Of a DNA stretch of 64,000 bases, positions 18,028 through 25,840 are shown one piece after another. The notes beneath the pieces were generated by a model. That model had not been told where the DNA came from, did not search any database, and worked only from the letters and a program-made list of their open reading frames with translations. This stretch comes from Winogradskyella undariae (GTDB lineage: Bacteria; Bacteroidota; Bacteroidia; Flavobacteriales; Flavobacteriaceae). The position numbers and the translations under genes are program-made. Each line of letters starts with the position of its first letter. Position 1 is the first letter of the stretch. Location: NCBI RefSeq assembly GCF_013285155.1, contig NZ_JABTEL010000001.1, forward strand, positions 186,001 to 250,000, given 5' to 3'.

Positions 18028-18164
18028 TCGTTATTTTTTTTATTAAAAAAATCGAAACTAAGAGGTATTAAAAACACCATAAATAAGTATTTTTTGGTTA
18101 CTAAACCGTAAATAGTTAAAGCTGCTAGTAACACCATTAGTATTATTTTGTACTTATATTTCAT
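18024..18164 (-). CDS. 46-residue membrane protein
   Basis: A short open frame with start ATG at 18164 and stop at 18024-18026, so it overlaps the PhnA stop by 4 bp in convergent orientation. The product starts MKYKYKIILMVLLAALTIYG and continues LVTKKYLFMVFLIPLSFDFF, then NKKNND. It has one clear and one possible second hydrophobic helix, with Lys-rich ends as expected for a small inner-membrane protein. The A/T-rich palindrome directly upstream (18165-18190) may be part of its leader. I know no function. Confidence 0.55.
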   Translation of the reverse strand: MKYKYKIILMVLLAALTIYGLVTKKYLFMVFLIPLSFDFFNKKNND

Positions 18165-18360
18165 TTTGTAAAAATATGAATTTTTACAATTCCTTTTTTT
18201 ATTCCGAAATGAAATTGCACAGGTTTAAATGAAATAATATACAGGTTTTCATAATTTTATTTAGAGTTCTGATACCTCTTAGTATTGATATAAGATTATT
18301 AAATTAATCTCATTATTTATTGATTTAGTATTTGTTGATTGTAGCTTTTAAAGGGGAGTT

Positions 18361-18828
18361 TTAACAAGACATATCTGCAATTATCTTCCATTCACCATTT
18401 ATTTTTTTGAAGATGATCATAAAAACACCATTGGCATTTCCAACTTCACGTTTTAGATGGTATTCACCCATCACCCAATAATTATCACCTTCAATTTTTG
18501 AAATATCATTAATCAAAAATTTTAAGGTGCCGCTTTCTGCTTTTGTCGGATAGCCTTTCTTGTAATTCGCTAAGGTTTGATGCCAGCCTTTAGTAAGTCC
18601 ATTGCTACCATAAAACTTAAGCGAATCGCTTTTCCAGTAGCCTTGCATAAATCCTTCTAAATCGTGGTTGTTCCAAGCAATCTCTTGTGCTTCCATTACT
18701 AAGCGTATGCCTGCCTCAGCAAGTTCGTTAGATTCGCTTTTGTGCGTTGTTTCTGTGGTAACGTCTGCCTTAATACTAATACAGCTAAAACACGATAAGG
18801 CTATGGCAAAGACGAGAATATATTTCAT
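18361..18828 (-). CDS. NTF2-like (DUF4440/SnoaL) lipoprotein
   Basis: I place the start at 18828, where MKYILVFAIALSCFSC begins a lipoprotein signal with the lipid Cys at about residue 13 or 16; an in-frame ATG at 18864 would add 12 polar residues before it. The remaining ~135 residues match the NTF2-like fold used in DUF4440 proteins: AQEIAWNNHDLEGFMQGYWKSDSL, a W-H-Q-T-L-A-N-Y-KKGYP segment, and GVFMIIFKKINGEWKIIADMSC at the end. Such domains bind small ligands or form scaffolds; the ligand is unknown. It lies just downstream of the DUF4407 gene on the same strand (44 bp from that gene's stop to this start). Confidence 0.75.
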   Translation of the reverse strand: MKYILVFAIALSCFSCISIKADVTTETTHKSESNELAEAGIRLVMEAQEIAWNNHDLEGFMQGYWKSDSLKFYGSNGLTKGWHQTLANYKKGYPTKAESGTLKFLINDISKIEGDNYWVMGEYHLKREVGNANGVFMIIFKKINGEWKIIADMSC

Positions 18829-18872
18829 AAGAATTGGTTGTTGTTTATCATCTAAAAATAACAACTAATTTT

Positions 18873-19973
18873 CTAAAGAATACCCTTTTGTTGTTTTAAA
18901 AACGCATCGGCTTGATTTTGTATTAGAATCCTTGCCTGCTTTCGTTTGTAGTTCATCAGCGCTTCTTCATCTGCAATTTCTTTGTAGACTTTGTTATTAA
19001 TTTCATTATCGGTTTTTAAAAGGAGTTGGCGTTCAGCAACCTTTTGCATGGTCCAGGTTTGAATCGTGGTTTCTTGATCTTGTAATTTATAATCGAATTC
19101 ACCTTTTGAAGCTAATAGTTTGGCTATGATTGGAGAGGTTTCAATCGCTAAAAACAATAGAAAAATAAAGAAGGATGGTAACCAAAGTAATTCGCCTAAA
19201 GCGGTAATACGTGCCATTAAACCATCAAAATTATCAATAATAGGTTGTGATGTTTCAATATTAATAGTATAATCTGCTTCAAGCGTTGCTATTTGGGTTT
19301 CAAGCGCTTCGATTTTAGTTTTAGTATCAGATTTTAATTCTTGTAACTCGGCTAATCCAGCATCATGCTTGTCGCGCTTTTCCTTATACACAGGACCTTT
19401 GCCCAAAAGTTTAGAACCTGCTGTGCCTTCAGCTTCTGAAATATAAGTATTATATAAGCCATTGACTTCCGCTTCTTTGACATCAATTTGAGCATTTAAG
19501 CTTAAAATTTCACTTTCAAGCGTAGCAATTTTAGGACTAAACTGTTCCGCAATTTGATTCTGGTTCGCTAAGGTTAAATCATTTTTTTGTTCTAATAAAA
19601 CTTGATTAATTTCTTTTTCAAAAATCTTTAATTCTAATGGTTTTGAAATGACTACAGCAATAATAAGTGCTAAAAAAAGTCGTGGAGTCGCTTGAAGGAT
19701 TTCATCTAAAATATTGTCGCGCTTTTTAATCGTTGAAACAATATAGCGGTCTAAATTAAAAATGAGTAAACCCCAAATGAGTCCAAAGAAAATTGAAGTA
19801 TAGAGATTGTCAAATACGGTAAAAAGGGCATAACTAGCTGCAATGGTTGCCATAACAGCGGTAAAGAAAACGGTAGCTCCAATACCAGCATATTTGTTCT
19901 GTTCACCAATGGAGCAGTCGTTTAAAATGTCGGTGTCAGCGCCAGAGCAAAGGATAAAGAATTGCTTTAACAT
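18873..19973 (-). CDS. DUF4407 membrane protein with central coiled coil
   Basis: 366 residues. Three hydrophobic helices lie near 30-50, 58-78 and 95-115, with the family motif FGLIWGLLIFNLDRYIVSTI between the second and third. A long charged coiled coil (about 125-240) contains LESEILSLNAQIDVKEAEVNGLY. A fourth helix follows near 255-275 (LGELLWLPSFFIFLLFLAIETSPI), then a Lys/Gln-rich cytoplasmic tail. Length and motif order match DUF4407. Function unknown; the topology suggests a membrane protein with a large coiled-coil loop. It lies between the BlaR1-like gene's terminator and the NTF2-like lipoprotein. Confidence 0.85.
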   Translation of the reverse strand: MLKQFFILCSGADTDILNDCSIGEQNKYAGIGATVFFTAVMATIAASYALFTVFDNLYTSIFFGLIWGLLIFNLDRYIVSTIKKRDNILDEILQATPRLFLALIIAVVISKPLELKIFEKEINQVLLEQKNDLTLANQNQIAEQFSPKIATLESEILSLNAQIDVKEAEVNGLYNTYISEAEGTAGSKLLGKGPVYKEKRDKHDAGLAELQELKSDTKTKIEALETQIATLEADYTINIETSQPIIDNFDGLMARITALGELLWLPSFFIFLLFLAIETSPIIAKLLASKGEFDYKLQDQETTIQTWTMQKVAERQLLLKTDNEINNKVYKEIADEEALMNYKRKQARILIQNQADAFLKQQKGIL

Positions 19974-20061
19974 AAGTGTTTGTTTTTTGATTGACCTAAA
20001 AATTAGGCTGATTGATTGACTATTAGAACGCTAAAACATACTTTTTGTTACATGTTTAGAT

Positions 20062-20089
20062 GAAAAATGCCTCATAAATTGAGGCTTTA
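20062..20089 (-). terminator. Rho-independent terminator of the BlaI/BlaR1 operon
   Basis: On the minus strand, GCCTCAATTTATGAGGC forms a six-bp stem followed by ATTTTT, about 25 bp past the stop of the BlaR1-like gene. Confidence 0.75.
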
Positions 20090-20111
20090 GATAAAAAAGT
20101 AATCTGTATTT

Positions 20112-22784
20112 TTATAAAGTTAGATTTGTAATACCATACTTTTTAAATAATTTTGCTAGTTTAGAAACATGAGATTTTAATTTCTCTGAAGGTCTATTAT
20201 CTAAGGCTAACTGAAAAGATGGATGCTCTCTATATTTTCCATTATACTCAATTGTAGTATATCTAATATCGTTTTTAACAAGATATACCTCGATATCATC
20301 TTGATATTCTGGTGATTTGGCTGGCTTAGACCTAAATTTCTTTGAATCTTTATTTTTTGAGAAAACAAAAGTATTCTTAATTTCAATTGGTGATAGGTTT
20401 GCTATTACAGATTCTAAAGTTTTTAATGAAACAGCTTCAAAGTTTTTAAAAGTATTATCCTTACTTATGGAATAAGTACCATCTTCAGAAATAGTAATGT
20501 AAACCAAACGTTTTGTTGCTGTTTCTTTAATTGGTTTTTCTAATGTGTAGGTTTCGATTGGTATGATTATTGGATCATTCTTATCTAAAAGTTCTAAAGT
20601 TTTGATCATTTTAGGTGAAGATTTTAGTGTAAACATTTCGGTTTTTTCTTCTTCTGGTGTTAGTTGATTGTAAACTTTGTAATAGGATTTTCCATCTTTA
20701 TTTATTTTAACGTAAGGAGCAAAAGGAGTTATAGGCAATTCTACGGATTTTTGATCTTTTTCTGATAATTTATAGATATAGTGTTTTCTTAGCTCTAACC
20801 ATAAGTTGTTCATTTTACTCTTCTCAGCTTTTGTTTTATGAAGAAAATGGGGTTTTGTATGTCTAAAAGTTTCGTATTGCTTAAACTTCTTAAGATATTC
20901 TTTTTTGATTTCTGAATCATTAAAATAATAATCTTCTATGCTATTAGCATTTGGTCCACCATTAGATGTTTTTTGTTTTGCAGGAGGAGGTGGTGGTGGA
21001 AATTTTAAACCTGTATTTTTTAATTCATCATCTGCAATTGGTAATTCTACAGAATTTTCTTTCTGTGTTGAAGTCATACGTTTATAGATTCCAACATATT
21101 TAATTAAGTCTTTTTGTTTTACGATAGGATAATTCGCTGTTTTACCGTTGCGTTCGTCTTCTTGAGCAGCTAGCGTTTCTTTTTTTAGTTGTTTAGCCCA
21201 ATCATTGTATTCTGCCACTTCCTTTAGTGTTGGTTTTTCTTGGATTTCTTTGTCTTCGCCTACTTTTTTATCAGGTGATACATTATTTCTACGATTAGAT
21301 AGCTTTACAACATACTTTTCATTAACATCTAATTGTGTTAGGATATCTGTACGCTTACCTTTATTATTTGCTGCAATAGCTTTTGCTTCTTTAGCAGAAA
21401 TTTCTTCATCATTTAAATAGAAAGAAGCACCTTCGTTTTCCATCTCTATTATAAATTCTAAAAAGGAAGGATTGTATATACTTTGAGTGTCATTTGGGTT
21501 GGGGCCTCCTTTAGATGTTTTTTGTTTTGCAGGAGGTGGAGGAGGTGGAGGAAAAGTCGCTATTTCTTCTGCTGTTAACTCATTACGTTTTTTGTAATAT
21601 GTTTTACCATTAAGGGTAATTTGCACATAAGGTTTTATTGGTGAAATAGGTCTTTTTACTTTTGCTTTATTTTCTTTAGACATTCTAAAATATAGGCCTC
21701 CTAAATCTGAAAACATATCATCTAACCCTTCTTGTTGTTGCTTTGATTTGTTAATGTAATGTGGTTCAGTAGTTCTAAGCGCTTCATAGATATCGTATTT
21801 TTTTAAATAGATTTCAACAACGTTTTGGTCTACATAATTAATTTGCAACTCCTTCGCTTTTTTTAATTCATCTTTAATGTGTTCAACATGGTCAATAGTG
21901 GATGATTCTTCTTTTTCAACATATTCCTTTTCAGCAAAACTGTAAAAAAGAATCGCAATAATGGGAAGTACCAATAAAGTACTTAGCCAAATTCTGGTTT
22001 TTGAGGTTTGTGTTTTCATAACTGTAAATCGTTTTTTGATTGATGAATAATTGATGGCACTCGTTAATTGATAATCTTGAGTGTTTGATGAAAATTGTAA
22101 TAAAATATTTTGATACGTTTTTGTGTCGGCTCCTTGTTTTAAAACCGCTTGGTCTGCTAAAAACTCATGATTGAGTTTTATATGATGTTTCAATATGTAA
22201 ATTAGAGGGTGAAACCAAAATACAATCTGTAAGACTTCTAAGAATATAATATCAATACTGTGTAATTGTTTAGCATGCGTTTCTTCATGCAGTATAACTT
22301 CCTCTGGTATGTTAAGCGATTCATATCTAGTTTTATTAAAAAAGATATATCTAAAGAAGGAATGTGGAATTGTATTTTCTTGAAGCAAAACATAAATAAA
22401 TGAACGCTTTTTGATGTTTTCATTCTTAGAAATACGCCGCTGCATTTTTATAAGATTTATAATAAACCGTGATGTAAACACTAAAACTCCAAATCCATAA
22501 ATTAACCAAAGTGTGGTTTCTAAATTAAGGAAAGGAGCCGCTTCAATTGGTGCTTCAACAAAATCAGGTTCTATATTTATGAATGTAGGTACAGTTTCAA
22601 AAGTAGTTACAACGGGTTCTACATATTCTATTATAGTTAATGTTGGTATTACTATGGCCAAAACAAATACACTTAACAAATAAAAGCGTTTAAAGTGATG
22701 CATTTGTTGACGTTCTAAAAATAGAAAGTATACTATCCAAAACACGAATAAGCAAGCCGAAAATTTTAAGATATAGATTGCCAT
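20112..22784 (-). CDS. BlaR1/MecR1-like M56 membrane metallopeptidase with repeated C-terminal modules
   Basis: 890 residues. The first ~300 are the M56 sensor protease: membrane helices near 3-22, 33-52, 90-110 and 265-285, with the zinc motif HEETH (VILHEETHAKQLHSID) near 165 and NHEFLADQAVL further on. The C-terminal ~600 residues lack the penicillin-binding domain of true BlaR1. Instead they contain duplicated modules (EALRTTEPHYINKS... and ETFRHTKPHFLHKT...), each with IxPxxPYVxIxxxGKxYYK, and two Pro stretches each followed by AKQKTS(K/N)GGPN. The gene starts 1 bp after the BlaI stop, so the two form a signalling pair: the sensor is expected to cleave the repressor. Not necessarily linked to antibiotics; the ligand is unknown. 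Confidence 0.85.
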   Translation of the reverse strand: MAIYILKFSACLFVFWIVYFLFLERQQMHHFKRFYLLSVFVLAIVIPTLTIIEYVEPVVTTFETVPTFINIEPDFVEAPIEAAPFLNLETTLWLIYGFGVLVFTSRFIINLIKMQRRISKNENIKKRSFIYVLLQENTIPHSFFRYIFFNKTRYESLNIPEEVILHEETHAKQLHSIDIIFLEVLQIVFWFHPLIYILKHHIKLNHEFLADQAVLKQGADTKTYQNILLQFSSNTQDYQLTSAINYSSIKKRFTVMKTQTSKTRIWLSTLLVLPIIAILFYSFAEKEYVEKEESSTIDHVEHIKDELKKAKELQINYVDQNVVEIYLKKYDIYEALRTTEPHYINKSKQQQEGLDDMFSDLGGLYFRMSKENKAKVKRPISPIKPYVQITLNGKTYYKKRNELTAEEIATFPPPPPPPAKQKTSKGGPNPNDTQSIYNPSFLEFIIEMENEGASFYLNDEEISAKEAKAIAANNKGKRTDILTQLDVNEKYVVKLSNRRNNVSPDKKVGEDKEIQEKPTLKEVAEYNDWAKQLKKETLAAQEDERNGKTANYPIVKQKDLIKYVGIYKRMTSTQKENSVELPIADDELKNTGLKFPPPPPPAKQKTSNGGPNANSIEDYYFNDSEIKKEYLKKFKQYETFRHTKPHFLHKTKAEKSKMNNLWLELRKHYIYKLSEKDQKSVELPITPFAPYVKINKDGKSYYKVYNQLTPEEEKTEMFTLKSSPKMIKTLELLDKNDPIIIPIETYTLEKPIKETATKRLVYITISEDGTYSISKDNTFKNFEAVSLKTLESVIANLSPIEIKNTFVFSKNKDSKKFRSKPAKSPEYQDDIEVYLVKNDIRYTTIEYNGKYREHPSFQLALDNRPSEKLKSHVSKLAKLFKKYGITNLTL

Positions 22785-22785
22785 A

Positions 22786-23151
22786 TTACTTGTTTTTTAT
22801 TTCTGTATCAATAATCTTTTTAAGCGCTTCTAACTCTTCTTTTGTTAAATTTGTTTTACGTGTAAAGAAGGATGCAAACTGTGAAGCACTATCATTAAAG
22901 AAAGTTTTAATAAGCCCGTTAACATGCTTTGAAAAATAATCTTCTTTTTTAACGAGCGGAAAGTATTCTCTCGATTTACCAAAGGTTTTATAATCAATAA
23001 AACCTTTACCAATCATTCGTTTTAGTAAAGTGGCAACGGTTGTAGTGGCAGGTTTTGGTTCCGGGTAACTCTCTAGCAAATCTTTCATAAAAGCTTTATC
23101 GAGCTTCCAGAGGTGTTGCATTAGTTGTTCTTCGGTTTTTGATAGTTGCAT
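22786..23151 (-). CDS. BlaI/MecI/CopY-family repressor
   Basis: 121 residues, the normal length. The winged helix spans ~1-75: LSKTEEQLMQHLWKL, KPATTTVATLLKRMIGKGFI and DYKTFGKSREYFPLV. The C-terminal dimerisation helices follow to 121. It starts 20 bp from a palindrome with core TACAnnTGTA, the classical operator type of this family, so it should repress its own operon. The M56 protease gene follows after 1 bp and probably removes the repressor by cleavage. Confidence 0.93.
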   Translation of the reverse strand: MQLSKTEEQLMQHLWKLDKAFMKDLLESYPEPKPATTTVATLLKRMIGKGFIDYKTFGKSREYFPLVKKEDYFSKHVNGLIKTFFNDSASQFASFFTRKTNLTKEELEALKKIIDTEIKNK

Positions 23152-23170
23152 GCTCTACGTTTTTAGAATT

Positions 23171-23190
23171 AACTCTACAAGTGTAGAGTT
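23171..23190. promoter_or_regulatory. BlaI-type operator palindrome
   Basis: AACTCTACAAGTGTAGAGTT: nine-bp perfect arms around a two-base centre, containing TACAnnTGTA. It lies 20 bp upstream of the BlaI start codon on the minus strand, where it can block the promoter. Consistent with autoregulation. Confidence 0.85.
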
Positions 23191-23245
23191 GGAATTAAGT
23201 GTGTGAATAGTTTTATTAAGTGATTAGTATTGGATGTTTTAAAAT

Positions 23246-23286
23246 GAAAAAGCCCCATGATTAGTAATAATCACAGGGCTTTTTTA
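23246..23286 (-). terminator. Rho-independent terminator of the M20 peptidase gene
   Basis: Minus-strand hairpin with outer stem AAAAAGCCC/GGGCTTTTT and an inner TGATT/AATCA stem, ending in T5. It lies about 30 bp after the dipeptidase stop and separates it from the BlaI operon. Confidence 0.8.
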
Positions 23287-23316
23287 AATTGGATAAGCTG
23301 TTTTTAAGTCACTTAT

Positions 23317-24705
23317 TTATTTTGATAATTCGGTGAAATATTTGTAAAACCAAGGAATAGTTTGAATTCCTTTGAGGTAATTCCATACTCCAAAATGTTC
23401 GTTTGGTGAGTGAATCGCATCGCTATCTAAACCAAATCCCATTAAAATTGTTTTACTATTTAATTCTTTTTCAAAAAGCGAAACAATAGGAATACTTCCT
23501 CCGCTACGTTGTGGAATTGGTGTTTTTCCAAAAGTTTCTTCATAAGCTTTTGAAGCTGCTTTATAACCTAAACTGTCAATAGGAGTCACATAACCTTGTC
23601 CACCATGATGAGGCGTCACTTTTACGGTTACACCTTTTGGAGCTATATTTTCAAAATGTGTTTTAAACAATTCTGTAATCTCTTCCCATTCTTGGTTAGG
23701 CACTAAACGCATAGAAATTTTAGCATAAGCTTTACTTGCGATTACTGTTTTTGCACCTTCACCTGTATAACCTCCCCAAATTCCATTAACATCTAGTGTT
23801 GGACGGATAGAATTACGCTCGTTAGTAGTGTACCCTTCTTCCCCGTAAACAGCATCAATATCTAATGATTTTTTGTAAGCATCAAGAGAAAATGGCGCTT
23901 TTGCCATTTCAGCACGTTCTGCATCCGATAAGTTTTCAACCTTATCATAAAATCCAGGAACAGTAATATGATTATTTTCATCATGAAGTGAAGCAATCAT
24001 CTTTGTTAATACATTTATAGGGTTTGCAACTGCACCTCCATATAACCCTGAATGTAAATCTCTGTTTGGTCCCGTAACTTCAACTTCTACATAACTTAAA
24101 CCTCTAAGTCCTGTAGTAATAGAAGGCACTTCTTTAGAAATCATTCCGGTATCAGAAATAAGAATCACATCATTGGTTAACTTCTCTCTGTTTTCGGCAA
24201 CAAATTTTGCAAGATTAACGCTGCCAACTTCCTCTTCACCTTCAATCATAAATTTCACGTTACAAGGTAATTCGTTATTCGTAGTCATGTATTCCATGGC
24301 TTTCACATGCATATACATTTGTCCTTTATCATCACAAGCACCACGAGCAAAAATCGCACCTTCTGGATGTAATTCTGTAGCCTTAATTACAGGTTCAAAT
24401 GGTGGTGAATTCCATAAATCTAAAGGATCTGGTGGTTGCACATCGTAGTGACCATAAACCAAAATAGTTGGTAAATTTTTGTCTATAATTTTTTCACCGT
24501 AAACAATAGGGTAGCCTTCTGTTTCACAGATTTCAACATGGTCGCAACCTGCTTTTTCAAGACTAGCTTTTACTACATCTGCAGTTTTTAAAACATCTCC
24601 TTTATAAGCAGAGTCAGCACTGATTGACGGTATTTTTAATAAATCGATAAGTTCGCTTAGAAAACGATCTTTATTCTCTTCGATATAAGATTGAATGGTT
24701 TGCAT
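23317..24705 (-). CDS. M20 family dipeptidase (CNDP-like)
   Basis: A cytoplasmic zinc peptidase cleaving dipeptides. I prefer the ATG at 24705 (MQTIQSYIEENKDRF) because homologues begin near there; an ATG at 24729 would add eight residues. Metal and catalytic motifs appear in order: VYGHYDVQPPDP (His and following Asp), ARGACDDKGQMYMHV, EGEEEVGSVNL (catalytic Glu pair), DTGM and, near the end, GFGLDSDAIHSPNEHF. The lid domain contains GPNRDLHSGLYGGAVANP. 462 residues, normal for this family. Single gene with its own terminator. Confidence 0.92.
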   Translation of the reverse strand: MQTIQSYIEENKDRFLSELIDLLKIPSISADSAYKGDVLKTADVVKASLEKAGCDHVEICETEGYPIVYGEKIIDKNLPTILVYGHYDVQPPDPLDLWNSPPFEPVIKATELHPEGAIFARGACDDKGQMYMHVKAMEYMTTNNELPCNVKFMIEGEEEVGSVNLAKFVAENREKLTNDVILISDTGMISKEVPSITTGLRGLSYVEVEVTGPNRDLHSGLYGGAVANPINVLTKMIASLHDENNHITVPGFYDKVENLSDAERAEMAKAPFSLDAYKKSLDIDAVYGEEGYTTNERNSIRPTLDVNGIWGGYTGEGAKTVIASKAYAKISMRLVPNQEWEEITELFKTHFENIAPKGVTVKVTPHHGGQGYVTPIDSLGYKAASKAYEETFGKTPIPQRSGGSIPIVSLFEKELNSKTILMGFGLDSDAIHSPNEHFGVWNYLKGIQTIPWFYKYFTELSK

Positions 24706-24895
24706 AATTAAGAATTCGGTTTGTAACAAAAGTAAGAATTATAAGATGGATAAGGGTGACTGCTCTCAATTTTAAGTTTTATTTAAATGGAATTTATTTA
24801 AGTTTTTATTGTGTAAAATAGTTCTGGTAATCAATTGTTTATCTTTTATATGTGAAAAAAATCAAATTCATTGTTAAAACTTGAATATTTAATAT

Positions 24896-24924
24896 TTGTA
24901 TATTAAAACTATTGTTTATATTTG
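24896..24924 (+). promoter_or_regulatory. Promoter of tRNA-Leu
   Basis: TTG at 24896-24898 (-33) and TATATTTG at 24917-24924 (-7, TAnnTTTG), separated by 18 bp, match the Bacteroidota primary-sigma consensus. Transcription would start a few bases later, about 20 bp before the mature tRNA. Confidence 0.7.
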
Positions 24925-24949
24925 CATCCCAATAATAATTGGAGATCCT

Positions 24950-25031
24950 GCAGGCGTGGTGGAATTGGTAGACACGCTAGACTTAGGATCTAGTGCCGCG
25001 AGGTGTGGGAGTTCGAGTCTCCCCGCCTGTA
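24950..25031 (+). tRNA. tRNA-Leu (UAG)
   Basis: 82 bases plus an unencoded CCA end. Acceptor arms are GCAGGCG and CGCCTGT (first pair G-U wobble) with discriminator A. The anticodon stem CTAGA/TCTAG encloses CTTAGGA with anticodon TAG. A long variable arm and GGGAG-TTCGAGT-CTCCC T-arm identify a class II leucine tRNA, reading CUA and, by wobble, other CUN codons. Confidence 0.95.
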
Positions 25032-25041
25032 CAGAGTAAGA

Positions 25042-25072
25042 AAAGCTAACTTTAACGAGTTAGCTTTTTTTT
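25042..25072 (+). terminator. Rho-independent terminator after tRNA-Leu
   Basis: AAGCTAAC and GTTAGCTT form a stem of about eight bp around TTTAACGA, followed by a run of T. Confidence 0.9.
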
Positions 25073-25165
25073 GTGTTAATAAATCTTATTAGGTTGTTAT
25101 GCTGATCATTATAAGAGGTTAATAGTGTTTTTTAGTTTTAATAATCGACTTAGCTTACCAAAAAT

Positions 25166-25236
25166 ACCATTCGTCTACAGAGTGCTTTGGTCCATCGATT
25201 TTCTAACTTTCTTCCTTTGTCTTCCAACTACATTTG
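25166..25236 (+). promoter_or_regulatory. Candidate LytTR-type direct repeat and -7 box for the 135-aa protein
   Basis: CATTCGTCTACAG starts at 25168, the cleanest copy of the motif. A second half-site, GGTCCATCGATTT, is 21 bp downstream at 25189. The -7 box TACATTTG is at 25229-25236. First and second half-sites lie 65 and 44 bp before its TTTG, exactly as upstream of the flippase. Confidence 0.6.
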
Positions 25237-25289
25237 TAGCAAGAGAATTCCTGATAAGTGAATTTATTCTGTAATCTAAATGTAGCGTT

Positions 25290-25697
25290 ATGTTAATTTT
25301 AATATTTTTCTCAATACTTTTAATAAGTTGTATTCTTTCTTTATTAGAATATAAATATGCTAATTATTTATATTATTTTATGAATTTGTATCATGTTATT
25401 TCTAATCATAGTGATGTAGTCGTTAAGACTAGTAATCCAATAAGGGTTAGTTCTCAGAAAGATACTCTTTATATAGATAATAAAATAAAAGAGGCAAGTA
25501 AAGAACTTAAAAGGAATTTAAATCACTTAGATCTTATCACAGGAATTGAAGAGTCTTTTATGAAGGTCGCTTCTAACGATAGTTGTATAGAGCGATTACA
25601 GGAGTATTTGAAATTAAAAAAAGAAATTCAATTAAAAATTATTGAATTATCTAAACTTATGGCGGACTATCAGATTAATAAAATTGAGTCATATTAA
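25290..25697 (+). CDS. Unknown 135-residue single-pass membrane protein
   Basis: I do not recognise the family. The first ~18 residues are strongly hydrophobic (LILIFFSILLISCILSLLEY) and could be a membrane anchor or, less likely, a signal peptide. The rest is polar with a predicted helical, coiled-coil-like half (KIKEASKELKRNLNHLDL, then CIERLQEYLKLKKEIQLKIIELSKLM). It is a single gene with its own promoter bearing the repeated activator motif seen at the exopolysaccharide genes, which is the only clue to its role. No clear terminator follows; the next gene has its own start after ~140 bp. Confidence 0.65.
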   Translation: MLILIFFSILLISCILSLLEYKYANYLYYFMNLYHVISNHSDVVVKTSNPIRVSSQKDTLYIDNKIKEASKELKRNLNHLDLITGIEESFMKVASNDSCIERLQEYLKLKKEIQLKIIELSKLMADYQINKIESY

Positions 25698-25840
25698 ATT
25701 AAAATAAATGATTTTCTTTAAAAAAAGCTCCTAATTTTTACAGAATATTATATTTAATTAAAGTATATATGTAATAAGTAATTATATCAAATTTTTGTAC
25801 GGAAATTTGCATTCTAAATTTAGAAAGTAAAGAACGTATT

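Noticed and set aside
20980-21550. Proline-coding tracts near 20990 and 21540 as simple sequence repeats of regulatory interest
   Set aside because: They are in frame within the BlaR1-like protein and encode Pro-rich linkers between repeated modules.
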